From contig NZ_QTPO01000017.1 of assembly GCF_003853645.1 (NCBI RefSeq), positions 62,001 to 126,000 of the forward strand: a stretch of 64,000 nucleotides of DNA. The letters run 5' to 3'. Made by a program: the position numbers and the translations under genes. The DNA comes from Burkholderia sp. Bp9143. Lineage in GTDB: Bacteria; Pseudomonadota; Gammaproteobacteria; Burkholderiales; Burkholderiaceae. The notes below the pieces were generated by a model, which saw only the letters and a list, made by a program, of their open reading frames with translations, ran no database searches and had not been told where the DNA came from. This document shows positions 53,999-62,589 of this stretch, piece by piece; position 1 is the stretch's first letter, and every line of letters begins with the position of its first letter.

Positions 53999-55810
53999 TC
54001 AACCGAGCAGCTTCTCGACGAGCGCGCCGAGTTCGCGCAGATGAACGGGCTTCGGCAGGAATTCATCGAACACCCGCAGGTTCTCGCGCAGCGCGGCCGA
54101 TTCGTACGCGCTGACGCCGAGAATCGACGGAAACTTTCCGTCGTCGTCCGGTTGCGCGACCATCCGGATGCGGTGCGCGACTTCGAAGCCGCTCAGGTCC
54201 GGCAATTCGAGATCGAGCACGACGAGGTCGTAATGCGCGTCGCCGAAACGCGCGACGCCTTCGTGTCCGGTGCCGCACAGATCGGCGTCGAGGCCGAGCG
54301 CCGCCAGCATCGCGCCGAGCGTTTCGCGCGCGTTGTCGTTGTCGTCGACCACGAGCGCGCGGCGGTTGCGATGCGCGGCGGCGGCCGGCCACGCGGGCGC
54401 ATCGCCGGCCGTTTCGCCGGCATTCGGCACCTCGGCCGGCAGCGTCACGACGAACTCGCTGCCTTCGCCGACGGTGCTGCGCACGTCCACGTGGCCGCGC
54501 AGCGTCGTCACGATTTCACGCACGACGGCGAGCCCCATCCCGATGCCGTCCACATGCAGGCCGACGGCGTCGTTCGCGCGGTAGAACGGCTCGAAGATTT
54601 TCGACAGATGCTGCTTCGCGATACCGGCGCCCGTGTCCCGCACGGCGAGCTTCAGCTGCCGGCCGGCCGGCGCGTCGACGAGCACGATCGAGACGTCGAC
54701 CGATCCGTCGACGGTGTATTTCACCGAGTTCTCGATCAGGTTCGACAGCACCTGACGCAACAGCTTGCGATCGGAGCGGATCGCGAGGTCGCGAGGCTCG
54801 ACCTGCTGCGCGACCGCGATCCGTTTGGCCGCGATCTTCTCGCGCAGCGGATCGAGCACTTCGGCGAGCAGCGATGTCATGCCGACCGTTTCGGTTTCGG
54901 CGAGGCGCTTGGTCGAGCGCAGCTTGATGTAGTCGGTCAGGTCCTTGACCAGCGCCTCGAGCGACGACGCGGAATTCTGCAGCCGCCGGATCGTCTTCAG
55001 GTTCGCGTCGGACTGCGGCCGCGCGAGCAGGATCTCGATCGATCCGCAAATCGCCTGCAGCGGCGTGCGCAGTTCATGGCTGACCATCCCGAGGAATGCG
55101 TTCTTCGCCTCGATCATCTCGAACGCGCGATCGGATGCCTTGCGCTCCGCCTCGAGCGCCGCGTCCTGGCGTTCGAGGAGGCCGTCGCGCGTGCGCATCG
55201 TATAGAACAGCAGCAGGAACAGCGCGCACAGGATCACGCCGAGGATGATGCCGAGCGACAGGATCGTCCGCTGTTTTTCCTTCAGCTGATGGAACGTGAA
55301 GTCGCGCTGTGCCATCTCGATCGCGCGAAAGTAGTTCGCGAGGCCGTTGACTTTCGGCCAGTAGGCATTGACCTCGTCGATCATGCGCGGCGCATCGGTC
55401 GGTGCATCGCGCAACAGCGGCACGTCGTGCTTCAGGTGCGCCATGAATGCGCCGAGCACCGCGATCTCGGCGCGTGCGCGCGGGATGCGCAGCCAGTATT
55501 CGGACACTTCGGACGGCCGCTGCAGGAACCCGAACGACACCGACAGGCTGTCGAGCTGCATCTGCACGTGGTCGAAGTCGTCGTCCACGTGCGTCGCGTA
55601 GAGGATCAGCTGGCGGTCGAGGCGCGTGTAGGCGTTGCGGTATTGCGCGGCGGTCCAGAACACGCCTTCACGCGGCCCTTCGAGCACGCCCTCGTTGACC
55701 GACGTCGCGAGCAGGTCCCACAGCAGGAATGCCCACGCGGCGAATCCCAGGATCCACAGCGATCCCAGGACCGGGATGATTTTTCTGTTCTTCCACCGCC
55801 CGCGCTTCAT
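53999..55810 (-). CDS. hybrid sensor histidine kinase with C-terminal receiver
   Basis: A 603-residue kinase. TM1 is about residues 12-34, a periplasmic helical domain of about 150 residues follows, and TM2 is about 184-205. A coiled coil leads to HisKA with His245 (VSHELRTPLQ), then the ATPase domain (NLIENSVKYT; DTGAGIAKQHL; GIGMGLAVV). The receiver (about 480-600) is complete: VVDDND, Asp in VVLDLELPDLSG, Lys in LPKPVHL. It starts nine bases after the secreted molybdopterin-fold gene, so the two and the upstream BetR-type regulator form one operon. Confidence 0.92.
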   Translation of the reverse strand: MKRGRWKNRKIIPVLGSLWILGFAAWAFLLWDLLATSVNEGVLEGPREGVFWTAAQYRNAYTRLDRQLILYATHVDDDFDHVQMQLDSLSVSFGFLQRPSEVSEYWLRIPRARAEIAVLGAFMAHLKHDVPLLRDAPTDAPRMIDEVNAYWPKVNGLANYFRAIEMAQRDFTFHQLKEKQRTILSLGIILGVILCALFLLLFYTMRTRDGLLERQDAALEAERKASDRAFEMIEAKNAFLGMVSHELRTPLQAICGSIEILLARPQSDANLKTIRRLQNSASSLEALVKDLTDYIKLRSTKRLAETETVGMTSLLAEVLDPLREKIAAKRIAVAQQVEPRDLAIRSDRKLLRQVLSNLIENSVKYTVDGSVDVSIVLVDAPAGRQLKLAVRDTGAGIAKQHLSKIFEPFYRANDAVGLHVDGIGMGLAVVREIVTTLRGHVDVRSTVGEGSEFVVTLPAEVPNAGETAGDAPAWPAAAAHRNRRALVVDDNDNARETLGAMLAALGLDADLCGTGHEGVARFGDAHYDLVVLDLELPDLSGFEVAHRIRMVAQPDDDGKFPSILGVSAYESAALRENLRVFDEFLPKPVHLRELGALVEKLLG

Positions 55811-55819
55811 GTCGCGCGC

Positions 55820-56320
55820 TTACTTCACGGTCAGGCCGATGATCTGCCACGCGAACTTGGCTTCGCCGAGCGGCGTCTTCAGCTCGTCGGGATACTGGTC
55901 GCGCGGATACATGATCCACAGCGGGCCGTAGTTGTCGTTGCCGAGCACCTTGCCGTTCATCGTGCGCGCGAGGATCACGCCGTACCTGTCGGCGTCCGAC
56001 ACGGGGATCGTGAACGTGTATTCGTCGATGCAGCGGAACTCGATCTGCGTGCCGTGCGCGTCGACGGTCTTCAGCACGTCGGACAGGCGCGGGCCGGTGA
56101 AGGTCGCCTTCGGCGTCCAGCTCGTCGACGTGACGATCGTGTGCTGCGGCAGCGCCATCAGCGCCTGCTCGGTAAAGACGAAGGTTGTCTTGCCGGGCTG
56201 GTTGCTGCGGCCGATCTTGCCGTCGACGGTGAACGTAAATGACGCGGCCCAGCTGGCTGCAGCCATGCCGAGCAGGCCGGCCGTGACGAGGCGCTTGATC
56301 CAGATGGTCGAAACTCGCAT
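55820..56320 (-). CDS. secreted molybdopterin-oxidoreductase-fold (SUOX/YedY-like) protein
   Basis: A 166-residue precursor. The signal peptide ends ASWAASF. The mature part (about 140 aa) is one Oxidored_molyb-like domain, with a Cys in EFRCIDEYTFTIPVSDAD and the end GEAKFAWQIIGLTVK. It is much shorter than catalytic sulfite oxidases or YedY and lacks their dimerisation or heme parts. Its place between a response regulator and a sensor kinase suggests a periplasmic ligand- or redox-sensing partner rather than an enzyme (inference). RBS GGGGAAG. Confidence 0.75.
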   Translation of the reverse strand: MRVSTIWIKRLVTAGLLGMAAASWAASFTFTVDGKIGRSNQPGKTTFVFTEQALMALPQHTIVTSTSWTPKATFTGPRLSDVLKTVDAHGTQIEFRCIDEYTFTIPVSDADRYGVILARTMNGKVLGNDNYGPLWIMYPRDQYPDELKTPLGEAKFAWQIIGLTVK

Positions 56321-56365
56321 GTCTTCCCCTTGGTCGTGTTCGTGTGATGGTCGGTGTTCGTGTTT

Positions 56366-57244
56366 TCAGCTCGCGGCGGCGGCCGGGACGGCCGGCAGCG
56401 CGATTTTCAGTTCGCGCGCGACTTCGGCGAACAGGATCGGCAGGCGCACCGGCTTTTCCTCGCAGCGCGCGTTGTAGTGCGACACGATGTGCGCGATTTC
56501 GTCCTCGCTCGCTTCGCCGGTGGAGATCTTGCCGGTCAGCAGGAAGATCGGCGCACCGCCGTTCTCGCTCGACCGGATGCCGCGCACGAGCTCGGCGGCC
56601 GTCTGGTCGCCCAGCATCCAGTCGAGGATGTAGCCGTCGAAATCCTCGACTTCCAGCGCCTTGCGAAACGATGCGCCGTCATGGTACGGAATCGCGTTCA
56701 CGCCTTTTTCCATGAAGTATTCGCACACGGTTTCGGCGACGTCCCGCGAATCGTCGACCACCGCGATCCGCGCCGCGTACACGGTCGGTTGACTCGAGCG
56801 CAGTTCGATGACGTCGACCGGATAGAGGCGGCCTTCGCGCGCGTGCTGGCGTTCGGTGACGATCCATTCGCCCTGCCACTGCAGCGCGACGAAATCGGTT
56901 TCGCTCTGGCTGCTCGCCTTCGCCGAGATCGCCGCGCGGCAGCGAAAGCGGCGCGACTCGATCACGAGGGTCGCGTCGATCATCTCGGCGGCGGCCGGCT
57001 GCGTGCCCTTGTCGTCGAGCAGGATCGCGGGCGGCACGCCGAAGTGCGTCGCGATGTCCTGCAACTGCGACAGGTTCCACGGGATCAGGCCTTTCATCTT
57101 GCGCGTGACGACCGAGAAACTGAGACCCAGCACGTTCGCGATCGTCGTGTTGTGACTGCGCGGCGGAATGCCGTTGCGCGTCAGCAGATCGCGCACCTTG
57201 GTGGCAGTGATGAGATCGACGTTGGCCTGCTCGCTATTGGACAT
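56366..57244 (-). CDS. BetR-domain response regulator
   Basis: A 292-residue protein with unusual order. The N-terminal BetR-type HTH (about 10-75: KVRDLLTRNGIPPRSHN; LGLSFSVVTRKMKG) is followed by a linker domain (about 85-155) and then a C-terminal receiver (about 158-280) with VVDDSRD, phospho-Asp in YILDWMLGD and Lys in EKPVRLP. Here DNA binding precedes the receiver. It heads the leftward unit with the molybdopterin-fold and kinase genes, and is the obvious output of that kinase. Confidence 0.85.
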   Translation of the reverse strand: MSNSEQANVDLITATKVRDLLTRNGIPPRSHNTTIANVLGLSFSVVTRKMKGLIPWNLSQLQDIATHFGVPPAILLDDKGTQPAAAEMIDATLVIESRRFRCRAAISAKASSQSETDFVALQWQGEWIVTERQHAREGRLYPVDVIELRSSQPTVYAARIAVVDDSRDVAETVCEYFMEKGVNAIPYHDGASFRKALEVEDFDGYILDWMLGDQTAAELVRGIRSSENGGAPIFLLTGKISTGEASEDEIAHIVSHYNARCEEKPVRLPILFAEVARELKIALPAVPAAAAS

Positions 57245-57327
57245 CTCGACGGGGTCTCCTGGGTTTTAGAGACGAAGAGCATATTCAAAAGTGACGCGAT
57301 ACGCAAACTTTGAAATCGCGAATCACC

Positions 57328-57355
57328 TTGACATGCCATTTTTCTCGATTATTAT
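57328..57355 (+). promoter_or_regulatory. sigma70-type promoter candidate
   Basis: TTGACA, 16 bases, then TATTAT, in an AT-rich setting. This is one of the best -35/-10 matches in the window. It faces right toward a region without a recognised gene, 139 bases before the frame at 57495. Confidence 0.6.
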
Positions 57356-57494
57356 TGCTCACCACGTCACTATTGTTTGCTGCGTCATGTTTGGAGGCCG
57401 GTATCGACAGCAGTCGGCCCAGCGAAAAGCGGCAGCCAGCGCGTGACTGAACGATTCGAAGAGAGCCTGAGAGAGCCTTGGACTGCGTGTCGGC

Positions 57495-58004
57495 GTGGGT
57501 GAATTGTATTCGCCTCGCCGCGCGCAAGCCGGGTACGCGCGGATGCGCGATGACACAGGGTGGTCCGATCGCCCTGAATATCAGGTGTCCTACCAAAAGG
57601 AAGGGCGATTCGGACGACCTCAGGCACTCAAGTGGACGCGCGACGCCGCCAGGCGCGGCGACAAGGAATCGAAAAAGCTGCTCGAACTCGCGCGCAAGGC
57701 GAAGCAGGAAGACGAGGAAGAGTGGAAAGGGCGCACGCAATGGCGTGATGTCTATTACGGCTTCACGGGTGTCCGGCACGCGTCGACTCGGGTGCCTCCG
57801 GTGCGTCACGTCGCGTGTGGACGCATCTTTTGCCGCCGGCTTGCCGGCGGTATTTCGTTTACGCGCGTGCCTGCGCCGAGTCGACCGCGCGACGTGTCCA
57901 ATCGGATCGATCCCCGGACGCGATTTCACCACGAAGGTTCGTTCAAGTTCAAAACAAGAATTAAAACAAATCAGACGTGTACTAAAAGGATAATGCACGA
58001 CTGA
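57495..58004 (+). pseudogene. doubtful or decayed reading frame
   Basis: The first ~90 codons look protein-like (ALKWTRDAARRGDKESKKLL resembles the end of a Sel1-type repeat; then EDEEEWKGRTQWRDVYYGF). The remainder, past about 57770, is Arg/Pro/Thr-rich and reads like noncoding DNA. GTG start, no good ribosome site. It may be a remnant of a gene whose other parts are lost, or a short real gene ending differently. Not assigned a function. Confidence 0.3.
57833..57850 (+). terminator. GC hairpin, possible terminator
   Basis: CCGCCGGC / GCCGGCGG, 8-bp stem and 2-base apparent loop (4 after opening the top pair), followed by TATTTCGTTT. It lies inside the doubtful frame, which supports the view that real coding ends before it. 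Confidence 0.4.
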
Positions 58005-58117
58005 TTTTCGCAATGTCGTTTGGCATGATCGGGATATCGCTATCCCGAATGTATCCATCGTGACGCCCGGCCCGGCAGGGAATCTGCCGCGTGTCCGGGG
58101 CGCCGTCACGCCGAACC

Positions 58118-61100
58118 ATGTCATACAGCACGCTTCAGTCCATTCGCCGCTACCAGAGCATTTCGATGTTCGGGGGCGGCATTGTCGTCACGATCCTGAT
58201 CCTGATCGCCTGCGGGCTCGGGATCACGTCGATCGTCTACGGCTACCTGGACGGCGAGCGGCGCAATTTCCTGAACGGCGTCGAGGAAGCCGCCGACGAA
58301 GTGCAGATGGCCGAGACGTCGTTCCGCAACGGCGTCGCGAATACGCAGCTCATCTGGCGCGAACTCCGCGCGGCGCCGGCGGACGTCGTGGACGACTTCT
58401 TCGCCAACGGCCAGCAGCTTGCGATCAAGCCTTACCCGTCGCTCGTGACCGGTGTGCCGGGCCAGACGGCGCAGCGAGATGAGGTGGCGCGTTACCTTGC
58501 GTTGTCGATCATGCTGTCGCGCATCTGTGCGGCGAGCTCGCTCAATCGCGGGCGCACGCTGGAGGGTTACCACTACAGCACGCGCACGGGGGTGTTCGGC
58601 TTCGTGCCGCATCTGGCACGCGACAATCCCGCGCTGGCGTCTAGCGATGCCCGCGCGAACGTGCTCGCGGCACTGCACGTGGATTTCGACGGCCCGGCGC
58701 CGGCCCCGAACGACGGTCGGCCGCACGTCCGCTGGCTGCCGCCCTACATCAACCCCGTGACCGGGCAGGCGCGCATCCGGATTGCCGCCGAAGCGCGTGC
58801 CGGCGGCGAGCCGTTTGCGGTGCTGGTCACCGAGTACGCACCGGACTACCTGCTGTCATGGCTGCCCGGGCGTGCGCCGGCCGGCACGTTCTTCATCACG
58901 TCGGCGGACAACCGGCTGATCGCGATCGATCCCGGCGTCGAGCGCACGAACGCACTGACCGAGCGCTTGTTGAACCTCGACGTCGCGCATGGCGGCCAGG
59001 CGTCCGGCCAGCCGCGCTTTCGCGACGGCGCGATCGTGTTCGGCAGCAAGCTCGCGGCAACCGGCTGGACGATCGCCTATGCGCTGTCGTGGGCTGACGT
59101 GGCGGCCGGCATCGGCGTGCAGGCTGGCGCGCTGGCGGCGTCGACGCTCGTCGCGATCGCCGTGATGTGGCTGCTGCTCGTGCGATTCCACCGGCGCGTG
59201 CTCTTGCCGGTCTACGCACGCTCCGCACGCGTGTTCGACAGCGAGGCGCTGTGCCGCAGCGTGATCGCGATGGCGCCGGTCGGGATCGGCCTCGTGTCGC
59301 TCTCCGACCGCCGCGTGATGCTCGAGAGCGACGCGCTGACGCAGATGCTCATGCCGCACGGCGGCGATCACCACGCGCTGACCGCGCAGGTGCTGGAGCA
59401 ATACGGCGCGTTCATCGCGAACGGCGGAGCCGGCCGGACGATGATGACCGAGCTCGTGCTCGACGCCGATGGCGACGCGCCGCTGCATCTGGACATCATC
59501 GCGCACGGCGCGCGTTACCAGGGCGAGGACGTGCTGATCGCGATATTCGCCGACACCACCGCGCAGCGCCGCCTCGTGCATCAGCTGGAGGAAGCGGTAC
59601 GCGCGGCCGATTCGGCGAATGCGGCGAAGTCGTCGTTTCTCGCCGCGACGAGCCACGAGATCCGCACGCCGCTCAACGTGATCCTCGGCAACCTCGAGTT
59701 GCTCGAACGCACGGCGCTCGATGCATCGCAGCAGAGCCGGGTGCGGACGCTGCGCGCATCGGCCGAGGGGTTGCTCGCGATCGTCAGCGACATCCTCGAT
59801 TTCTCGAAGATCGAAGCCGGCGCGATGTCGGTCGAGTCGATCGAGTTCGACGTGATCGCCGTGATCGAGCGCGAGCTCGCGGCATTCGCGCCGGTTGCAA
59901 AGGCGAAAGGGTTGCCGCTGTTCGCCGATATCGATGCGAGCGGTGGGCAGCGGATGCGCGGCGATCCGACGCGGCTCGCGCAGGTGGTCGGCAACCTGTT
60001 GAGCAACGCGATCAAGTTCACGAGCGAAGGGCGCATCGTCGCGCGCGTGGCGGTCGGGCGGAATGCACGCGGCGCACCCGAGCTCGCGATCGGCATCGAC
60101 GATACCGGCATCGGGATCGACGTCGCGCAACAGGGCAGGCTGTTCAAGCCGTTCTCGCAGGTCGACGCATCGATCACCCGGCGCTACGGCGGCACGGGGC
60201 TCGGGCTCGCGCTGTGCGATCGGCTGGTCGCGGCGATGGGCGGAACGATCTCGGTCGACAGCGCACCGCGCATCGGCAGCCTGTTCACCGTGCGCTTGCC
60301 GCTGCGCATGGGGATTGCGCCGAAATCCCCGGTCGGTACGGGCGCCGGCCAGACGCTGATCGTCGTGTCGCCGGAGGACGCGTGGCGCGCGTTCGCATTT
60401 CCGCATCTGCGTGCATGGGGTTTCGACGTCGCGATGCATCCGAGTCCGATCGGGATCGCCGCCGGGTGCCTCGCGCGTGCACACGCGATCGTGCTCTTCG
60501 GCGATTCCGACCAATGGCGGCGCGAGGAACTCGACAGCCTCGGCGGCGGTACGCCGGTCGTGCTGGCAACGCCGGACGGCCCGCTGCAGCCGGACGTCGC
60601 GGGCCGCGCGATCCGCGTGTCGAGCTATTCGCTGAACGGGCTGCGCACGGCGATCGAGCAGGCACGCGTCGCGATTGCCGAGCAGCGGCGCCAGCCGACG
60701 GGCGAAACCGATGACGATCGACCTGCGGCAGCTTCCAGCCCGCGTGTGCCGCGCGTGCTGGTCGCCGACGATGCGTCGGTCAACGGGTCGATCTTCCGCG
60801 AGCAGCTCGACGTGCTCGGCTGCACGGTCCGATGCGTGTCGTCCGGCGCGGCGGCGCTCGATACGCTGGCGAACGGTGCATGGGAGGTGCTGTTGCTCGG
60901 CGCCGACCTGCCCGACATGCCGGCCCGTGGGCTGGCGGAAGCCGTCCATGCGCGTGCACTGCCGTGCGACATGATCGTCGTGGCATCGCATCTGGCGCCC
61001 GACGATGCAAGGCGCTATGCGGCGTCGAACGTCGAATGCGTGTTGACCAAGCCCGTGACGCTGGCGGACCTGCGCCGCAGCCTGACGCGCATCGCGCGGC

Positions 61101-61177
61101 GGCGCGGGACGGGTGAGCCCGCCGAAGCGGCGGACGGGCGGCCGGCATCGGATGCGATGGCCGCAGCGGTGAATTGA
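58118..61177 (+). CDS. RcsC-like hybrid histidine kinase with degenerate receiver
   Basis: A 1019-residue membrane kinase. TM1 is about 17-41, a large periplasmic sensor domain spans about 42-330, and TM2 is about 332-354. A PAS-like region precedes HisKA with His513 (TSHEIRTPLN) and the ATPase domain (NLLSNAIKFT; DDTGIGI; YGGTGLGLALC). An RcsC-type alpha/beta domain (about 745-850) precedes the receiver. The receiver keeps Asp884/Asp885 and Lys978, but the phospho-acceptor position is Gly928 (LLLGADLPDMP). No HPt domain. Start ATG at 58118; GTG at 58091 is an alternative. Confidence 0.9.
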   Translation: MSYSTLQSIRRYQSISMFGGGIVVTILILIACGLGITSIVYGYLDGERRNFLNGVEEAADEVQMAETSFRNGVANTQLIWRELRAAPADVVDDFFANGQQLAIKPYPSLVTGVPGQTAQRDEVARYLALSIMLSRICAASSLNRGRTLEGYHYSTRTGVFGFVPHLARDNPALASSDARANVLAALHVDFDGPAPAPNDGRPHVRWLPPYINPVTGQARIRIAAEARAGGEPFAVLVTEYAPDYLLSWLPGRAPAGTFFITSADNRLIAIDPGVERTNALTERLLNLDVAHGGQASGQPRFRDGAIVFGSKLAATGWTIAYALSWADVAAGIGVQAGALAASTLVAIAVMWLLLVRFHRRVLLPVYARSARVFDSEALCRSVIAMAPVGIGLVSLSDRRVMLESDALTQMLMPHGGDHHALTAQVLEQYGAFIANGGAGRTMMTELVLDADGDAPLHLDIIAHGARYQGEDVLIAIFADTTAQRRLVHQLEEAVRAADSANAAKSSFLAATSHEIRTPLNVILGNLELLERTALDASQQSRVRTLRASAEGLLAIVSDILDFSKIEAGAMSVESIEFDVIAVIERELAAFAPVAKAKGLPLFADIDASGGQRMRGDPTRLAQVVGNLLSNAIKFTSEGRIVARVAVGRNARGAPELAIGIDDTGIGIDVAQQGRLFKPFSQVDASITRRYGGTGLGLALCDRLVAAMGGTISVDSAPRIGSLFTVRLPLRMGIAPKSPVGTGAGQTLIVVSPEDAWRAFAFPHLRAWGFDVAMHPSPIGIAAGCLARAHAIVLFGDSDQWRREELDSLGGGTPVVLATPDGPLQPDVAGRAIRVSSYSLNGLRTAIEQARVAIAEQRRQPTGETDDDRPAAASSPRVPRVLVADDASVNGSIFREQLDVLGCTVRCVSSGAAALDTLANGAWEVLLLGADLPDMPARGLAEAVHARALPCDMIVVASHLAPDDARRYAASNVECVLTKPVTLADLRRSLTRIARRRGTGEPAEAADGRPASDAMAAAVN

Positions 61178-61297
61178 CCGGGATGATAAGAAAACGACAC
61201 GCGAAGGCGGTGTAGACCGCTGGCGTCAAACGGGGAAGGCAGACACGCGGCATCGTGCTTGCCGTGTGATTTCGACTGAAGAAGGAAGGGTGAGGCC

Positions 61298-61495
61298 GTG
61301 CGCTATATGGGAAAGGTGTTCTGGCTGCTGGTTGGGTTCGCGACGTTGCCGGAGAAATCCAGACGGGATTTCCTGACGAAGCTGAACGAATTCATGATGA
61401 TGTCGCCGTCGCAGAAGCGGCGGGCCATCACCGAGTGGCAGCATGCCGCAGACGATGGGGTGGGTGAGCCGGACAAGTCCGTGGTCAAACGATAG
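61298..61495 (+). CDS. small hypothetical protein, 65 aa
   Basis: Not recognised. The start is GTG at 61298, behind GAAGGAAGGG; an in-frame ATG is at 61307. The N-terminus is a short hydrophobic stretch (VFWLLVGFATL) and the rest is polar and basic with three consecutive Met (FMMMSPSQKRRAI). It lies between an RcsC-like kinase and its probable response regulator on the same strand, which suggests a small accessory of the pathway. Confidence 0.6.
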   Translation: MRYMGKVFWLLVGFATLPEKSRRDFLTKLNEFMMMSPSQKRRAITEWQHAADDGVGEPDKSVVKR

Positions 61496-61835
61496 GCCGC
61501 GGCTCCGGCCACCTCGCGGGACGGGACTGATCGACGGCGTCGGGGGCGCCGTCGATCGGGCGTGCGTGGGCGGCGGGCCACCGAGATTATCTGCCGCAAC
61601 GTCGTGTCGGGCGCGTCGGCTGGCGCGATGCATGCGCGCCGGAGCGGGGTGGGCGCGGGCCGCCACGCCTTGTTGCACCGACGCGACGCACAACTCGCCT
61701 AATATCTTAAAATTACGCTGCGCACCGCCCGGTTCGCCGAATACCGCAACGCGATCGTGTTGCGGGATCGACTCGAATTCCGGCGCGTCGCACAACATGG
61801 CACGTCGGGCCGCGTGTATCGGGAGAAGAATAGAG
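61496..61835. other. intergenic region with a hairpin and AT-rich promoter side
   Basis: 340 bases without a gene. A perfect 11-bp stem (GATCGACGGCG / CGCCGTCGATC, loop 7; 61529-61557) lies 33 bases after the small gene and lacks a T-run. An AT-rich patch with TAATAT at about 61700 may be the promoter of the response regulator. Confidence 0.5.
61529..61557. repeat. perfect 11-bp inverted repeat
   Basis: Stem-loop after the 65-residue gene; a candidate transcript end or processing signal. Confidence 0.5.
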
Positions 61836-62510
61836 ATGGATGAATTTTTTGTGCGAGTGATGGTAGCGGACGATCATCCTTCGTCCGCACTCGGGATGTC
61901 GCAGGCACTCGCGGGCAGCAGCACGATCAGGCTGCTTGGCACTGTCTCGAATTCGACCGATCTGGTGGCGATGCTCGACGAGCAGCAGAGCGACGTGCTC
62001 GTCGTCGACTATGTGATGCCCGGCGGCAAGTATGGCGACGGCCTTGCGCTGCTGTCGTTTCTGCAGCGGCGCTATCCGGCGCTTCGCCTCGTGACGATCA
62101 CCATGATCGACAACCCGAGCGTGCTGCTCGCGATCCAGAAGCAGGGTGTCGGGTGCATCCTGAGCAAGTCCGATGCGATTTCGCATCTGGTCGGCGCGGT
62201 TCACGCGGCGTTCGTCGGCGCGAACTACCTGTCTCCATTCGTCAAGAAGCTGCTGGAGGATTGCCAGCCGTCGGCAGGTACCCGCACGCTGACCGCCCGC
62301 GAGATCGAAGTCGTGCGGCTGTACGGGGCTGGCCTGACGGTCGGCGAGATCGCCGTCCAGCTTCATCGCAGCAAGCAGACGATCAGTTCGCAGAAGTCGA
62401 GCGCAATGAAGAAGCTCGGTATCGTTCGCGATGCCGACCTGATTCGCTATGCGAGCGAGGGCCAGCTTTCCGACGTGCCCGGCGCCGACGCGCCGGCGCA
62501 CGGCGAATAG
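61836..62510 (+). CDS. NarL/RcsB-type response regulator
   Basis: A 224-residue regulator. The N-terminal receiver (about 4-125) is complete: MVADDHPSS, phospho-Asp in VLVVDYVMPGG and Lys in ILSKSD. The C-terminal LuxR-type HTH (about 150-210) reads LTAREIEVVRLYGAGLTVGE..SKQTISSQKSSAMKKLG. RcsB, EvgA and BvgA share this layout and work with unorthodox kinases like the two flanking it. The ATG at 61836 follows GGGAGAAG. Confidence 0.9.
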   Translation: MDEFFVRVMVADDHPSSALGMSQALAGSSTIRLLGTVSNSTDLVAMLDEQQSDVLVVDYVMPGGKYGDGLALLSFLQRRYPALRLVTITMIDNPSVLLAIQKQGVGCILSKSDAISHLVGAVHAAFVGANYLSPFVKKLLEDCQPSAGTRTLTAREIEVVRLYGAGLTVGEIAVQLHRSKQTISSQKSSAMKKLGIVRDADLIRYASEGQLSDVPGADAPAHGE

Positions 62511-62589
62511 CGGCATGCGACGCGCGATCCGGTGTCGGTTCCGGCGGCAAGCAGCGGCCGCCGGCACGTGCTTCGGTACACGATAGTCC

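Larger units (their letters stand above)
57245..58117. other. divergent intergenic region of the signalling island
   Basis: An 873-base stretch with no recognised gene other than the doubtful frame at 57495. It contains a consensus-like promoter facing right (57328-57355), AT-rich DNA around 57290-57400, a GC hairpin at 57833-57850, and a second AT-rich patch at about 57930-58000 upstream of the RcsC-like kinase. Confidence 0.6.

Noticed and set aside
57388..57447. 19-codon frame after the promoter at 57328 as a leader peptide
   Set aside because: GGAGG lies inside it rather than before it, and there is no amino acid run or attenuator pair to support a leader.
58856..60991. Minus-strand open frame of 711 codons
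   Set aside because: Antisense to the RcsC-like kinase; composition is that of a complementary-strand shadow.
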